Below are positions 44,791 to 53,576 of a DNA stretch of 64,000 nt, one piece after another. Position 1 is the first letter of the stretch. The number at the start of each line of letters is the position of its first letter. Source of the DNA: Gammaproteobacteria bacterium (GTDB taxonomy: Bacteria; Pseudomonadota; Gammaproteobacteria; GCA-001735895); contig JAUVCH010000009.1 of assembly GCA_030595795.1 (NCBI GenBank), positions 1 through 64,000 of the forward strand, written 5' to 3'. The notes under the pieces were generated by a model. That model did no database searches. It had not been told where the DNA came from and saw nothing but the letters and a program-made list of their open reading frames with translations. Position numbers and translations under genes: made by a program.

Positions 44791-44800
44791 CGCAACCCGT

Positions 44801-44953
44801 TCAGGCGTAAGTGTCAATAATACGCTTTGGATCTTTCTTAACTTTCGGTTTTTTCTTCACTTTCGGCTTAGCTGATTGCTCCTGCTCGTTCTTTTTTAAC
44901 GCATCTTTCACGATAAGCGTTTTTTGAACCGACCTGATTAGTTCTTCATTCAT
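44801..44953 (-). CDS. Small lysine-rich protein at the end of the chemotaxis operon (50 aa)
   Basis: An ATG at 44953, 15 bp after the cheW stop, opens a 50-codon frame beginning MNEELIRSVQKTLIVKDALK and ending in a Lys/Pro tail (KPKVKKKPKVKKDPKRIID) and TYA. GGGATAGG sits just before the start. The hydrophilic N-terminal helix plus basic tail is a plausible small cytoplasmic protein. It is not the DUF2802 protein often found after cheW. No known family recognised; reality supported by position, frame and ribosome site only. Confidence 0.5.
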   Translation of the reverse strand: MNEELIRSVQKTLIVKDALKKNEQEQSAKPKVKKKPKVKKDPKRIIDTYA

Positions 44954-44967
44954 TGCCTATCCCGGAT

Positions 44968-45444
44968 TTAAAACCCTTCGACTGCCTGCCACTCTTCGAT
45001 ACTGAGGAGCCTGTTGAGGTCGACCAATATGAGTAACTTATCATCCTGACTAACGACACCGTCAATATATTTCGAAGTATCATCAGTACCGACATTAGGT
45101 GCTGTCTCAATCTCGGACCGCTTTATGTCGACAACTTCGGCAACGCTATCGACCAGAATGCCTATGATATGCTGCTGAAGTTCGATTACGATGATGCGAG
45201 TTAGATCGGTACTTTCCCTCACCGGCAGGCCAAATCGATTGCGCGCATCGATGACACTGACCACATTGCCGCGCAGATTAATGATTCCTGTTACGTAGTG
45301 GGGAGAACCGGGAACAGGTGCCACTTCGATTTCGCGCAATACTTCCTGAACTTGCATAACGTCAATGCCGTAAGTTTCATCTTCTAGCGTAAACGTGACG
45401 CATTGCATTTGTTCGTAGGATTCAGTCGCATGCTTTTCAGCCAT
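44968..45444 (-). CDS. cheW: Chemotaxis coupling protein CheW
   Basis: A 158-residue CheW: double SH3-like fold with QCVTFTLEDETYGIDVMQVQEVLREIEVAPVPGSPHYVTGIINLRGNVVSVIDARNRFGL-type text (each block in order) and DSVAEVVDIKRSEIETAP. It links methyl-accepting receptors to CheA. It has its own sigma-28-type promoter in the 128-bp gap to parP and a GGAG ribosome site, so it can be expressed apart from the main operon. Confidence 0.95.
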   Translation of the reverse strand: MAEKHATESYEQMQCVTFTLEDETYGIDVMQVQEVLREIEVAPVPGSPHYVTGIINLRGNVVSVIDARNRFGLPVRESTDLTRIIVIELQQHIIGILVDSVAEVVDIKRSEIETAPNVGTDDTSKYIDGVVSQDDKLLILVDLNRLLSIEEWQAVEGF

Positions 45445-45478
45445 GTTGTACTCCGTACAGTTTCATTTAATATTGACG

Positions 45479-45505
45479 TAATCGGCAGCAAAGGTTAAAA
45501 ATTTA
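45479..45505 (-). promoter_or_regulatory. Sigma-28 (FliA) promoter of cheW
   Basis: The minus strand carries TAAATTTT (45505-45498), an exact 11-bp spacer, and GCCGATTA (45486-45479), matching the FliA consensus TAAAGTTT-N11-GCCGATAA at 14 of 16 positions. It ends 35 bp upstream of the cheW start codon. The -35 lies in the near-palindrome GGTTAAA-TT-TTTAACC. Confidence 0.7.
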
Positions 45506-45572
45506 ACCATTTTTTGCAAATCCTCTTCCGATAATTCAAATCTGGATTCAAATTCTGGCGCTATACTTTTAG

Positions 45573-46265
45573 TTATAGCCCAGTTTGTAAATTTTTTACG
45601 ATTCCCTGTGGGTTGAGCAAACTGGCCAAAGACTGACGAATAGTTCCAAATACTCTTTTACTAGAAGATTTCTGGTGCCATTGGATATCATCGTATTCTA
45701 GCTTAACTACCTGTTCCAACTGGTCGCAGGTAATACCCCAGCCGTCCTCGCCGAGCATCAGAATATGATTTGCTGTCACCGGCTCCTTCACCTTGATTTG
45801 CAGTATGCTAGCGCTATCGACCACGCGCACATTGTGATCTCGATAATTCAATATCCCCAGCACCCAGTCTGGCTCCTGCGGCAGTCGAGTCATATTATCA
45901 CTCCACTTAACAATGCCGGTTAATTCAGTCAGCGGAATCGAAAGCGAATTATCGCCTACTTTAAACATCAGGCACTGGAGAGGAAACATTTCCAGCGGTA
46001 AGGAAAAACAGCCATCCTCCGAGATATCTACTTCATCTTCGACGCTTAACTGTTTACTTTTTCCACCAGCATCAGCGGACTCTTCGACCTGCAGTTCTTC
46101 GGCGATGAGAATCCCAGGTAGTAATTCCTTATCGATTACCTGAACTGCAATTGCCTCTTCCACTTCGGCAACCCGCGTAGCCTGATGCAACAATTCGTCC
46201 AGATAGTTGCCGACAGCGTTATCTGACTTAAGCAAACTGCTGGGTATCTTGTTTTGCATCGTCAT
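45573..46265 (-). CDS. parP: CheW-domain polar organiser ParP
   Basis: A 230-residue protein with an acidic, variable N-terminal half and a C-terminal CheW-like domain (about 95-225: LQCLMFKVGDNSLSIPLTELTGIV, PDWVLGILNYRDHNVRVVD). Its position immediately after the ParA-like gene and before cheW is that of ParP in Vibrio and relatives. There it couples ParC to CheA and the receptor arrays and keeps the arrays at the pole. It overlaps the parC 3' end by 38 bp if the first ATG is used (32 bp for the ATG at 46259). Confidence 0.85.
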   Translation of the reverse strand: MTMQNKIPSSLLKSDNAVGNYLDELLHQATRVAEVEEAIAVQVIDKELLPGILIAEELQVEESADAGGKSKQLSVEDEVDISEDGCFSLPLEMFPLQCLMFKVGDNSLSIPLTELTGIVKWSDNMTRLPQEPDWVLGILNYRDHNVRVVDSASILQIKVKEPVTANHILMLGEDGWGITCDQLEQVVKLEYDDIQWHQKSSSKRVFGTIRQSLASLLNPQGIVKNLQTGL

Positions 46266-47037
46266 TACGTTCGTTAATACCGATTAAAAAATTAAGCAGG
46301 TTGTAATAAGCCACACTACCTCGAGAGCCAGGTGCGAGCTCTGAAAGCGGTACGCCAGCTTTACTGGCATCGCGGAATTTGGTGTCGATAGGTATCACTG
46401 AGCCCCAAACATTGAACCGGTACCTGTTTTTCATCTCCTGCAAAGCATCGATCGAGGCTTTGGTGCGTTTATCATACATAGTTGGGACGATCATATAAGG
46501 GGTCTTTTTGTGCAACGATTTTTCAACCATCGCTAGTGTGTGCACCATGCGGTCCAGGCCTTTGAGGGATAGATAATCGGTTTGCGCCGGAATCAATAGT
46601 TGGTCACAGGCTGCGAGAGCGTTAATCATCAAAATACCCAGCATAGGCGGACAATCAATAATCCCGTAACTAAATCGATCGGCGACACTTTGAATCGCCC
46701 TGCTAACGATCAGTCCTTTACCCACACCAGTACCCATTTGACGATCTAATGTCGCTAACGCCGACGAAGCTGCGAACAGGTAAGTATTCTTTATGGGTGT
46801 GGGTAAGAGCATTTTAGCGATATCACGCTCGTTTTCTGTTGGGTTAGAGAAGAGCGAGTAAATACCCGTACTAATTTCGTCCGGATCGTATCCCAGATAG
46901 CTAGTTAACGAGCCGTGCGGATCGAGGTCAACCAGCAGCAGTCGCTTCTCGGTTTTACCAAGATGACCAGCAATGGTAATTGCTGTCGTGGTCTTGCCAA
47001 CACCACCCTTCTGATTGACGACTGCCCAGGTTTTCAT
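46228..47037 (-). CDS. parC: ParA-like ATPase ParC (chemosensory array positioning)
   Basis: This 269-residue P-loop ATPase of the ParA/MinD superfamily has a deviant Walker A NQKGGVGKTTTAITIAGHLG (residues about 8-27), the ADP-contact Asp in DLDPHGSLTSYLG and Walker B YGIIDCPPMLG. Located between cheA and the ParP gene, it corresponds to ParC of Vibrio, the polar landmark-binding ATPase that recruits chemotaxis arrays. It is not the topoisomerase IV subunit of the same symbol. The gene starts 38 bp after cheA with no cheB between. Confidence 0.87.
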   Translation of the reverse strand: MKTWAVVNQKGGVGKTTTAITIAGHLGKTEKRLLLVDLDPHGSLTSYLGYDPDEISTGIYSLFSNPTENERDIAKMLLPTPIKNTYLFAASSALATLDRQMGTGVGKGLIVSRAIQSVADRFSYGIIDCPPMLGILMINALAACDQLLIPAQTDYLSLKGLDRMVHTLAMVEKSLHKKTPYMIVPTMYDKRTKASIDALQEMKNRYRFNVWGSVIPIDTKFRDASKAGVPLSELAPGSRGSVAYYNLLNFLIGINERNDDAKQDTQQFA

Positions 47038-47075
47038 GATCGAGTAAACCCACCACCGCTTAGATCGTGTGTAGA

Positions 47076-49145
47076 TCAGGCATAATGCTTCAACAGGCCC
47101 TGAACGTCCAGAATAATAGCGATATTACCGTCGCCGGTAATCGTCGAACCCGCCATACCTGGCAAGCCATGTAACAATGCACCTAGAGGCTTTATAACCA
47201 CCTCTTCCTGGCCTATAACATGATCTACTACCAGTCCTACAAAATTATTGGCGACCTGAACCATAATCACCTGTGGGCTTTCACCCATCGGTTCCAGATC
47301 TGCACTGCCATTCAGCAACCATTTACGCAGGTGAAACACCGGTGGCGCCTTACCCCGGTTCATGACCACTTCTTTTCCGTCAACAAATCTGGTTTTCTTC
47401 GAGCTGAGTTCAAATATTTCACTGACATTGGAAAGCGGCAAGGCGAACTTTCTATCACCGAGCTGCACCATTAAGGTCGGTAAAATGGCCAATGTTAGCG
47501 GTACTTTAATTTTCAGTACGGTTCCCTTGCCAAGTTCTGAATCAATATCAATAGTCCCATTTAACTGAGATATTTTAGTCTTAACCACATCCATGCCGAC
47601 GCCTCGGCCTGACACATCGGTAATTTCCTGCTTGGTAGAAAGGCCCGGCATAAAGATTAAGTCAAAACAGCCCTTGTCATCCAGGCGTGAGGCGCTATCG
47701 GCATCCATCAAACCTTTTTCAATCACTTTTTTACGTAATACCTCCGGATCCATGCCTGCCCCATCATCGGTGATAGACAGTAATATATGATCACCTTCCT
47801 GTTGAGCAGCGAGAACGACAGTACCTTCGCGAGGTTTACCGGCAGCTTCGCGTACATCAGGTGCTTCAATGCCATGATCGACGGAATTACGAACCAAATG
47901 TACCAACGGATCAGCCAGGGCCTCGACAAGATTTTTATCCAGATCGGTTTCTTCACCAACCATTTCCAGCGCTATTTCTTTTTTCAGGCTACGAGCCATA
48001 TCTCGAATTACGCGTGGGAATCGGCCAAAAACCTTCTTCACGGGTTGCATACGGGTTTTCATTACTGCAGTTTGTAAATCACCAGTAACAACATCAAGAT
48101 TCGATATAGCTTTGTGGACTCGTTCATCCTCGAACGATTCCTTTAAGGTATTTAAACGATTGCGCGCCAGTACCAGCTCGCCGACCAGATTCATAATGTC
48201 ATCTAGCCTTGAGGTATCAACACGAACGGTGGTCTCACCCTGAGGAGCTTTTTGCGGTGCTGCTTTAGTCGCTGCGGCAACCGGTGCTGGCTCGGCTTTG
48301 GGGGGCGTAGGTTCTGGTTTTTTCTTTTCTTGTTTGGCGGCAGTTGGCTTATCACTCGCAACAGCATTTTGAGGGGCTTTCCCCTTGCCATGCATATCGT
48401 CGAGTAAATCTTCAAACTCGTCGTCTGAAATCTCATCCGGAATTTCGGTTTTCTTTTTGACTGCTGCTTTTGGCTGTTCTGGTGGCTTTGAACCTGTTCC
48501 AGCACCGTCCAAACTATCGAGTAAAGCTTCAAACTCATCATCGGTCATATCGCCATTTTCATCCGACTCTGATTTTTTCGTCTGAGCAATATCCTGATCC
48601 TGACTATCTCCTCCGGTTGCAGCAGGCTTTCCCTGTAAAGCATCGAGTAAACCTTCGAATTCGTCGTCAGTAATTTCATCATCACCCGCGACAAAGTCAT
48701 CCGCTGCGTCAGTTCCTGCTTTAACATTTTCCGAAGCCGTATCGACGGCTTCAGCTTCACCATTTTGCATATCAAGAAGCTGTTGTAATAGAGCCGGATC
48801 GGCCGCACTGGCATCGACACCTGATCGAATCTCTTCGAACATGCTGTTTACCTCGTCGAGCACCCGCAGAAAAACATCCATCATCGTCGCATTCAGTGAG
48901 AGCTCCTGATTGCGTAACAGGTTAAAAACATCTTCGGATTTATGACAAATTTCGACCAGATTAGTTAATGCCAGGAAACTACCACCACCTTTAATTGTAT
49001 GGAAACCACGAAATATTGAATTAATTAGATCGTTATCATCGGGCGATTGTTCAAGGTCTACTAACTGCTCATTGAGCTGCTCGAGAATTTCTCCGGCCTC
49101 TACCAGAAAGTCCTGCAAAATTTCGTCATTTAAATCGATAGCCAT
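47076..49145 (-). CDS. cheA: Chemotaxis sensor kinase CheA
   Basis: A 689-residue CheA: HPt domain P1 (about 1-105) with phospho-acceptor His49 in FHTIKGGG, a long linker (about 130-300), dimerisation P3 (TSRLDDIMNLVGELVLARNRL), ATPase P4 (LVRNSVDHGIEAP, DDGAGMDPEVLRKK, GRGVGMDVVK) and CheW-like P5 (about 560-689). The linker holds three copies of an acidic motif xTDDEFExLLDxLxG (about 157-171, 200-214, 239-253), in place of a clear P2 domain. It phosphorylates CheY. It follows cheZ by 17 bp. Confidence 0.95.
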   Translation of the reverse strand: MAIDLNDEILQDFLVEAGEILEQLNEQLVDLEQSPDDNDLINSIFRGFHTIKGGGSFLALTNLVEICHKSEDVFNLLRNQELSLNATMMDVFLRVLDEVNSMFEEIRSGVDASAADPALLQQLLDMQNGEAEAVDTASENVKAGTDAADDFVAGDDEITDDEFEGLLDALQGKPAATGGDSQDQDIAQTKKSESDENGDMTDDEFEALLDSLDGAGTGSKPPEQPKAAVKKKTEIPDEISDDEFEDLLDDMHGKGKAPQNAVASDKPTAAKQEKKKPEPTPPKAEPAPVAAATKAAPQKAPQGETTVRVDTSRLDDIMNLVGELVLARNRLNTLKESFEDERVHKAISNLDVVTGDLQTAVMKTRMQPVKKVFGRFPRVIRDMARSLKKEIALEMVGEETDLDKNLVEALADPLVHLVRNSVDHGIEAPDVREAAGKPREGTVVLAAQQEGDHILLSITDDGAGMDPEVLRKKVIEKGLMDADSASRLDDKGCFDLIFMPGLSTKQEITDVSGRGVGMDVVKTKISQLNGTIDIDSELGKGTVLKIKVPLTLAILPTLMVQLGDRKFALPLSNVSEIFELSSKKTRFVDGKEVVMNRGKAPPVFHLRKWLLNGSADLEPMGESPQVIMVQVANNFVGLVVDHVIGQEEVVIKPLGALLHGLPGMAGSTITGDGNIAIILDVQGLLKHYA

Positions 49146-49162
49146 GATTTCACCTTACCAAT

Positions 49163-49924
49163 TCAGAAGCCCAGGCTCGCGAGAATATCATCTACATCTC
49201 CCTGAGATGTGGCGACTTTATTTTTATCTGCGGTTGGTAATTGAGGTCCTTCGGCGATCTCTCCATCAACTATTTCTTCAGGAATGGGGGCGCTCCGGGC
49301 ACCAGAAATAGTCACTAGTCGAACCATTTTATCCTCTATCTCCTGCACCATGTTAATGACCTGTTTTATCATCTGGCCGGTAATATCCTGATAATCCTGA
49401 GCCAGCATAATATCGGTCATTTTGCTGTTAATTTTTCGAGAGTTATCATCGATTGCATCGAAGAACTGGTCGATTTCATCGTTCAGATTTATAAACTCTT
49501 CCTTGGAGAGTTGCCTATTTCGGAATTTCTCCCAACGCTTGCGAAAAGAGCCTGCTGTATCGGATAAGCCATCCGACAAAACCATAGTAGCCTCTGCACC
49601 TTCCATGGTTTTATGTGCAGCTTCGTCGGTTTTTGTGACGATAAAATTTAATCTTTCTTTGGCATCGGGAATTGATTCAGTCGCCAGTTTCGCGACCTTT
49701 TCATCGTTGCTGAAAGCATTTATCGATTCGTGGATTTCTCGTGTGATTTTTCCGAGCTCCTGATACAAAGTCGACTCTCGCAAGGTGGTCATTTCGTCAA
49801 TCAACCCATGAATGATGCCTGAGTTACCCGACTCTAGTGCCTCGCTGAGAGCTTTCAACCGATTGAGAAATTCATCGGTTAAATAACTACTCTCCTGAGA
49901 ATTTTCTGTCGTATTTTCGCTCAT
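49163..49924 (-). CDS. cheZ: CheY-P phosphatase CheZ
   Basis: A 253-residue helical-hairpin phosphatase. The catalytic Asp/Gln pair is in [16 protein letters not shown] (helix about 160-180), and the C-terminal CheY-binding peptide [11 protein letters not shown] closes the protein. The N-terminal region before the hairpin is long and charged. It shuts off the motility response by dephosphorylating CheY. Its start overlaps the cheY stop by 4 bp (ATGA type), so the pair is translationally coupled. Confidence 0.95.
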   Translation of the reverse strand: MSENTTENSQESSYLTDEFLNRLKALSEALESGNSGIIHGLIDEMTTLRESTLYQELGKITREIHESINAFSNDEKVAKLATESIPDAKERLNFIVTKTDEAAHKTMEGAEATMVLSDGLSDTAGSFRKRWEKFRNRQLSKEEFINLNDEIDQFFDAIDDNSRKINSKMTDIMLAQDYQDITGQMIKQVINMVQEIEDKMVRLVTISGARSAPIPEEIVDGEIAEGPQLPTADKNKVATSQGDVDDILASLGF

Positions 49925-50307
49925 CCTTCAAGGCGCTCGAAAATTTTGTTAATTTTCTCTTTCAGTGTGATCGCAGTGAATGGCTTGACTACATATCCAT
50001 TCACGCCAGCCTGAGCAGCGATGACTATTTGCTCACGCTTAGCCTCGGCTGTCACCATGAGAACAGGCATATTTTTGAGGTTTTCATCTGCTCTAACCTC
50101 TTTTAATAGAGTCAGCCCATCCATACCAGGCATATTCCAGTCAGTCACGAGAAAATCAAATTTACCCGACTTCAGCATAGGCAATGCTGTCTGACCATCA
50201 TCAGCTTCAGAAGTATTGTTAAACCCCAGATCGCGTAGCAGGTTTTTGACGATTCGACGCATGGTCGAAAAGTCGTCCACTATCAGGATTTTCATGTCTT
50301 TATCCAC
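49921..50307 (-). CDS. cheY: Chemotaxis response regulator CheY
   Basis: A 128-residue single receiver domain with all key residues: acidic pair in [16 protein letters not shown], phospho-Asp about residue 58 in [11 protein letters not shown], Thr in MVTAEAKRE and Lys in YVVKPFT. It carries the signal from CheA to FliM and reverses or pauses the motor. It is first in the cheYZA-parCP block and is preceded by a sigma-28 promoter. Confidence 0.97.
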   Translation of the reverse strand: MDKDMKILIVDDFSTMRRIVKNLLRDLGFNNTSEADDGQTALPMLKSGKFDFLVTDWNMPGMDGLTLLKEVRADENLKNMPVLMVTAEAKREQIVIAAQAGVNGYVVKPFTAITLKEKINKIFERLEG

Positions 50308-50367
50308 GCAACTAAACCTCCGCTTGATTGCATTTAATTTGTTTGGCTTTAAATAGTCTCTCGATCT

Positions 50368-50394
50368 TTATCGGCAGCTTATCTAAAGAGTTAA
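50368..50394 (-). promoter_or_regulatory. Sigma-28 (FliA) promoter of cheY
   Basis: On the minus strand TTAACTCT (50394-50387), an 11-bp spacer, then a perfect GCCGATAA (50375-50368). The -10 is exact and the -35 keeps five of eight consensus positions. It lies 61 bp upstream of the cheY start, in the 186-bp gap that follows fliA, so FliA can drive the chemotaxis genes. Confidence 0.72.
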
Positions 50395-50493
50395 GCCTCA
50401 TTTTCTGGTCGTATACCCAAGCTCTTTTCATGTCTCTTAAAGCATAGTCCATCTTAGCAGTACTACTGGAATAAATTTGCTACAGGAAATGCC

Positions 50494-51219
50494 TCATGAC
50501 TGGATATTCCAGTCAGACATTTTCGTTTTTATGCGAATCAAAGCCTGACCATGAAGTTGACATATCCGAGACTCGGTAACCTCCAAAATATCACCTATTT
50601 CTCGAAAATTGAGCTCGTCATCGTAATACAACGACATCACCAGACTCTCCTTCTGAGGTAAGTTCTTTATCGCCTGGGCCAATTTGTGTTGATATTCTTC
50701 GCTACCCAAATATTGCTCAGGTGTATTTTCGCTAGAGCTGGGTTGCAGGTTTTCGTTGTTTTCTTCCAGAGCTTCGATACTGTGAATCGTTGCAGCGGAC
50801 GAATCGATTAAAATCTGGTGGTATTCGCTCAAACTAATGCCAAGCAGTTCGGCAACATCAGCATCCTTCGCATTTCCCCCGGTTTCGTGTTCAATATTTC
50901 TGATCGCTTCGGTGACCTCGCGGTATTTTCGATGTACCGAACGTGGTGCCCAATCAGAGCGGCGGATCTCATCGATCATCGCGCCCCTAATTCTGATACC
51001 GGCAAACGTCTCAAAACTGGCACCCATGGTTGCATTAAAATTTCCTGCTGCTTCCAGTAGACCAACCATTCCCGCCTGAATTAAGTCATCCACCTGCACG
51101 GTCGGTGGTAAACGATTCAATAAATGATAGGCAATCCGCTTCACCAACGAAGCATGGCGGATTATTTGATCAGAATCGGCCAGATTTCCAACTTCCGCAT
51201 ACATGGCGTGACCATTCAT
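50494..51219 (-). CDS. fliA: Flagellar sigma-28 factor FliA
   Basis: A 241-residue group 3 sigma factor: region 2 (HASLVKRIAYHLLNRLPPTVQVDDLIQAGMVGLLEA), region 3 (EVTEAIRNIEHETGGNAKDADVAELLGIS) and region 4 (LNFREIGDILEVTESRICQLHGQAL). It directs late flagellar and chemotaxis transcription and would be held by the anti-sigma factor FlgM, not in this window. Start overlaps the flhG stop by 4 bp. Its probable targets include the cheY and cheW promoters in this window. Confidence 0.96.
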   Translation of the reverse strand: MNGHAMYAEVGNLADSDQIIRHASLVKRIAYHLLNRLPPTVQVDDLIQAGMVGLLEAAGNFNATMGASFETFAGIRIRGAMIDEIRRSDWAPRSVHRKYREVTEAIRNIEHETGGNAKDADVAELLGISLSEYHQILIDSSAATIHSIEALEENNENLQPSSSENTPEQYLGSEEYQHKLAQAIKNLPQKESLVMSLYYDDELNFREIGDILEVTESRICQLHGQALIRIKTKMSDWNIQS

Positions 51220-52076
51220 AGGCGACTTTCCTGAGAATTAAAATCGACTAGTCGCTCGATAAAAAATTCCAGATGCCCCTCCATGTTTTTAGGCACTGGC
51301 CACTGTTGGGTTTTTTTCGCAATTTGTTTAAAGGCCATCGCTGATGGACTGCGGGGAAAACTTTCAACGACGGCCTTCTGCTTTTGCACCGCTTTTTTCA
51401 GGCAGTCGTCATAAGGAATGGTACCGAGAAAATTCAGTGCTACATCGAGATACTTTTCCGAGACTCTAGCTAGTTTGTTATAAAGCTCTCGGCCCTGTTG
51501 AATCCCATGCGCCTGATTGGCGAGCACATGAAACCGATGAATATCATAGTCACGATTTAACACTTTAATCATGGCATAGGCATCGGTGATCGAAGCCGGT
51601 TCGTCACAAACTACGATTATAATTTCACGCGAAGCACGGGTATAACTGACGACACTGTCTGACAGCCCCGCAGCAGTATCGATGATTAGGGTATCAACCG
51701 GTACGGTAAGCTCAGAAAATGAACGGATCACACCAGCGTTCTGTGCCGGCGTTAAATCAGACATCGCCGCAACACCCGATGAAGCAGGTATTATCCTTAT
51801 GCCCGACGGACCTTCGAGGATCGTATCTTCGAGCGAGCATTCACCATTAATAACATGCGATAAATTCATCCTCGGGCTTAAACCGAGGAGTACATCAATA
51901 TTCGCAAGCCCCATGTCGGCATCCATTACCATGACACGCTCACCATTTTGAGCAAGCGTCACTGCCAGGTTGACTGCAACATTGCTTTTGCCGACGCCGC
52001 CCTTACCGCTAGTGACTGCGATAACTCTGACAGGTCGTGACGATTTCATCTGTCTAATACCTTGTGCCTGATCCAT
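51216..52076 (-). CDS. flhG: Flagellar number regulator FlhG (FleN, MinD-like ATPase)
   Basis: A 286-residue MinD-family ATPase with deviant Walker A SGKGGVGKSNVAVNLAVTLA (about 24-43), DADMGLANIDVLLGL and Walker B TLIIDTAAGLSD. The first residues MDQAQGIRQM carry the DQAxxLR-type helix that stimulates the FlhF GTPase. Together with FlhF it sets one polar flagellum by restraining the FleQ/FlrA-class activator. Encoded 11 bp after flhF. Confidence 0.95.
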   Translation of the reverse strand: MDQAQGIRQMKSSRPVRVIAVTSGKGGVGKSNVAVNLAVTLAQNGERVMVMDADMGLANIDVLLGLSPRMNLSHVINGECSLEDTILEGPSGIRIIPASSGVAAMSDLTPAQNAGVIRSFSELTVPVDTLIIDTAAGLSDSVVSYTRASREIIIVVCDEPASITDAYAMIKVLNRDYDIHRFHVLANQAHGIQQGRELYNKLARVSEKYLDVALNFLGTIPYDDCLKKAVQKQKAVVESFPRSPSAMAFKQIAKKTQQWPVPKNMEGHLEFFIERLVDFNSQESRL

Positions 52077-52087
52077 TGAATTCTCGC

Positions 52088-53542
52088 CTATGCCTGTTTT
52101 TTGTTAATGATATGGTTGTATCTGAGTGCCAGCGATTCCTGATCGCTATGCTCGCCATAATGTTGCATCAGCGACACTGCTTTACTAATAATTCGGTGCT
52201 TTTTTGCTGCTTCCAGGTCTTCCGGTACGCGTTGTCCGGTGCCGCAGTAAGTCAAAGGTAATTGATGCCGAATCGACGCGGTGATTACACCACCGAGGCT
52301 AGCTGCCTCGTCAAGTTTGGTAACAAACGCACCGGCGAGACGAACCTTGCCAAAGCTTTGGATGGTTTGATTAAGGGCTGCCAGCTGCGTATTCGCTGAA
52401 AGTACCAGATATGGTTTAATTTGTGGAGCTTCGTGCTGTAGTCGATGAAATTGTTCGCTTAAGCGCAAATCCCGCTGGCTCATCCCGGCCGTGTCTATGA
52501 GTACCAGTTTTTTATCTTCCAGCATGTCGAGGCGGTCGGCGAGTTCGTCACCATTACTTGCCGTCAACATGGGCACTTCCAGTAAACGTGCGAAGTGCTG
52601 CAGCTGCTCTTGCGCGCCAACTCGAAAGTTATCGGTACTAATCATCGCTACGGAACGTTTACCGTGAATATGTGCGAAGCGTGCAGCAATCTTTGCAATC
52701 GTGGTGGTTTTACCCACACCAGTTGAACCTACCAGCGCTATCCTGCCGCCCTCGGCAAGCAGATCACGGCGACTAATGGGTAGACAGCTTGCCAGTATGC
52801 CAAGCGCCTGTTGCCAAACTTTATGGGGGTCTTTATTCAATTCGTCAAGATGCGAGATAACGATTTCGCAGATATCGCTACCCAGCCCCATTTCTGACAT
52901 CAGGTTGAGTAACACCGTACGCACTGGATGACTTTGACTAAAGCGATCCCACTGCAGTACCGACAATTGACTTTCCATCAAATCGCGAAGGTTTTGTAAT
53001 TCGGCTTTGACTTCATCCATCATCGGCTTCGGCTGACTTTTTGCTACCGGCTTTTTAGCCGGTGTTTTCTTTGCGACGGGCCGAGTTTTGGCAACCGTTT
53101 TGGCAATAGCTTTGGGCTTTTGAGGCATAGCGGACTTCGGGGCTGTTGATACCGGAGAACGTAGTTTTTCAGAAGTTCGCTTTAATTCACGCTCCAGCCA
53201 GGCGGGAGGTTTGGCTGATTCTATCGGGGTATTTCGCGGCTTACCAGCCACTGGCCCCAAAACAGGTTCCTTACGTTCGTTTAAACTGTCGTTGATAACC
53301 GAACCAACCCATGCATCTGCGGCGACATCGCTAACCGCCCTGGTTTTGGTTTTTAGCGCCGATACGGCAGTCAAAGCGGCAGTTTCTGCTACTACCTGCT
53401 CATCGTAATCGATAGCAGATATCAGCTCGACACCGCCAGGTACTTTTTTATTACCCAGTATCACGGCGTCGGCACCCTGCTCCTGTTTCACCAATTGCAG
53501 CGCCTCACGCATTGTGGTCGCAAATGTACGTTTAATTCTCAC
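52088..53542 (-). CDS. flhF: Flagellar biosynthesis GTPase FlhF
   Basis: A 484-residue SRP-type GTPase. An N-terminal basic region (1-170, with a Lys/Pro/Ala-rich stretch at about 140-165) precedes the NG domain (about 175-440): G1 GSTGVGKTTTIAKIAA, G3 LIDTAGMSQRD and G4 TKLDEAASLGG. It marks the cell pole for the flagellar export gate and is switched off by FlhG, whose gene follows. Together with flhG its presence indicates polar rather than peritrichous flagella. Confidence 0.95.
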   Translation of the reverse strand: MRIKRTFATTMREALQLVKQEQGADAVILGNKKVPGGVELISAIDYDEQVVAETAALTAVSALKTKTRAVSDVAADAWVGSVINDSLNERKEPVLGPVAGKPRNTPIESAKPPAWLERELKRTSEKLRSPVSTAPKSAMPQKPKAIAKTVAKTRPVAKKTPAKKPVAKSQPKPMMDEVKAELQNLRDLMESQLSVLQWDRFSQSHPVRTVLLNLMSEMGLGSDICEIVISHLDELNKDPHKVWQQALGILASCLPISRRDLLAEGGRIALVGSTGVGKTTTIAKIAARFAHIHGKRSVAMISTDNFRVGAQEQLQHFARLLEVPMLTASNGDELADRLDMLEDKKLVLIDTAGMSQRDLRLSEQFHRLQHEAPQIKPYLVLSANTQLAALNQTIQSFGKVRLAGAFVTKLDEAASLGGVITASIRHQLPLTYCGTGQRVPEDLEAAKKHRIISKAVSLMQHYGEHSDQESLALRYNHIINKKQA

Positions 53543-53576
53543 TTTTTAATCCTCAAGCTAATTTTAGCCCATACCC

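Noticed and set aside
45445-45560. Open stretch ending LTFAADYVNIK just before cheW
   Set aside because: No ATG or GTG start with a ribosome site, and the sequence is better explained by the sigma-28 promoter of cheW.
53043-53110. Repeat-like Lys/Pro/Ala stretch in flhF as a separate repeat element
   Set aside because: It is a low-complexity linker normal for FlhF between its basic N-terminal region and the NG domain.
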